Source: an uncultured Pelagibacteraceae bacterium (lineage in GTDB: Bacteria > Pseudomonadota > Alphaproteobacteria > Pelagibacterales > Pelagibacteraceae). Taken from it: a stretch of 56,910 nt of DNA. The translations under genes and the position numbers were made by a program. Of this stretch, positions 56,755 to 56,910 are shown one piece after another; the stretch's first letter is position 1; every line of letters starts with the position of its first letter. The stretch spans positions 1-56,910 of the forward strand of contig CACECY010000002.1 of assembly GCA_902558205.1 (NCBI GenBank), read 5' to 3'. The notes beneath the pieces were generated by a model. The model worked only from the letters and a program-made list of their open reading frames with translations. It was not told where the DNA came from and did no database searches.

Positions 56755-56910
56755 TTAATCGACCCACTCTTTAAACTTATCTAAATTATTTTTTATATAA
56801 TCAGGTAACTTTTTCATGTCACAACTCTCCAATTTATTTCCATCACCTATTTTTTGACTTCTTTTATCTACATTTAAATCATAAATAGCTTTTTTATTTT
56901 TAATTAGTTT
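56755..56910 (-). CDS. hypothetical protein, 3' part only (runs off window end)
   Basis: Minus frame open from 56910 to TAA at 56757-56755: KLIKNKKAIYDLNVDKRSQKIGDGNKLESCDMKKLPDYIKNNLDKFKEWVD*. Not in the ORF track. Confidence 0.45.
   Translation of the reverse strand, partial: KLIKNKKAIYDLNVDKRSQKIGDGNKLESCDMKKLPDYIKNNLDKFKEWVD

Overview
The window is a strongly AT-rich, gene-dense stretch with very short intergenic gaps and many 1-20 nt gene overlaps. It looks like core chromosome of a streamlined marine alphaproteobacterium of the SAR11/Pelagibacter type; that assignment is inferred from gene content and composition, not from a search. I support about 57 CDSs. The main blocks are: mmsA(partial)-mdh-sucCD-sucAB-lpd; priA-atpHAGDC; obgE-proBA-nadD-rsfS-ctpA-rppH; rplU-rpmA; gloB-metW-metX; hisC-tyrC; an AmpG-like/NlpC-P60 pair; trkH; class I lysS; pyrD; rpmB; a polyamine-type cluster (ureohydrolase, deoxyhypusine-synthase-like, ornithine-decarboxylase-like); regA; bioY; polA; chvI-chvG; ahcY-tsaE-amgK-murU; gpmA; an RND pump pair; sseA; msrA; an EamA transporter; an AlkA-like glycosylase. 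I saw no rRNA, tRNA, CRISPR array, transposon, phage or defence island. The best non-coding call is a SAM-II riboswitch upstream of metX, followed directly by a U8 tract. The points most worth a second look are that riboswitch, the DHS-like polyamine cluster, an RND adaptor that appears to lack the alpha-helical hairpin, a split peptidoglycan-recycling set, and an inverted/direct repeat leader before the atp operon. I found no convincing evidence for a wholly undescribed multi-gene system.
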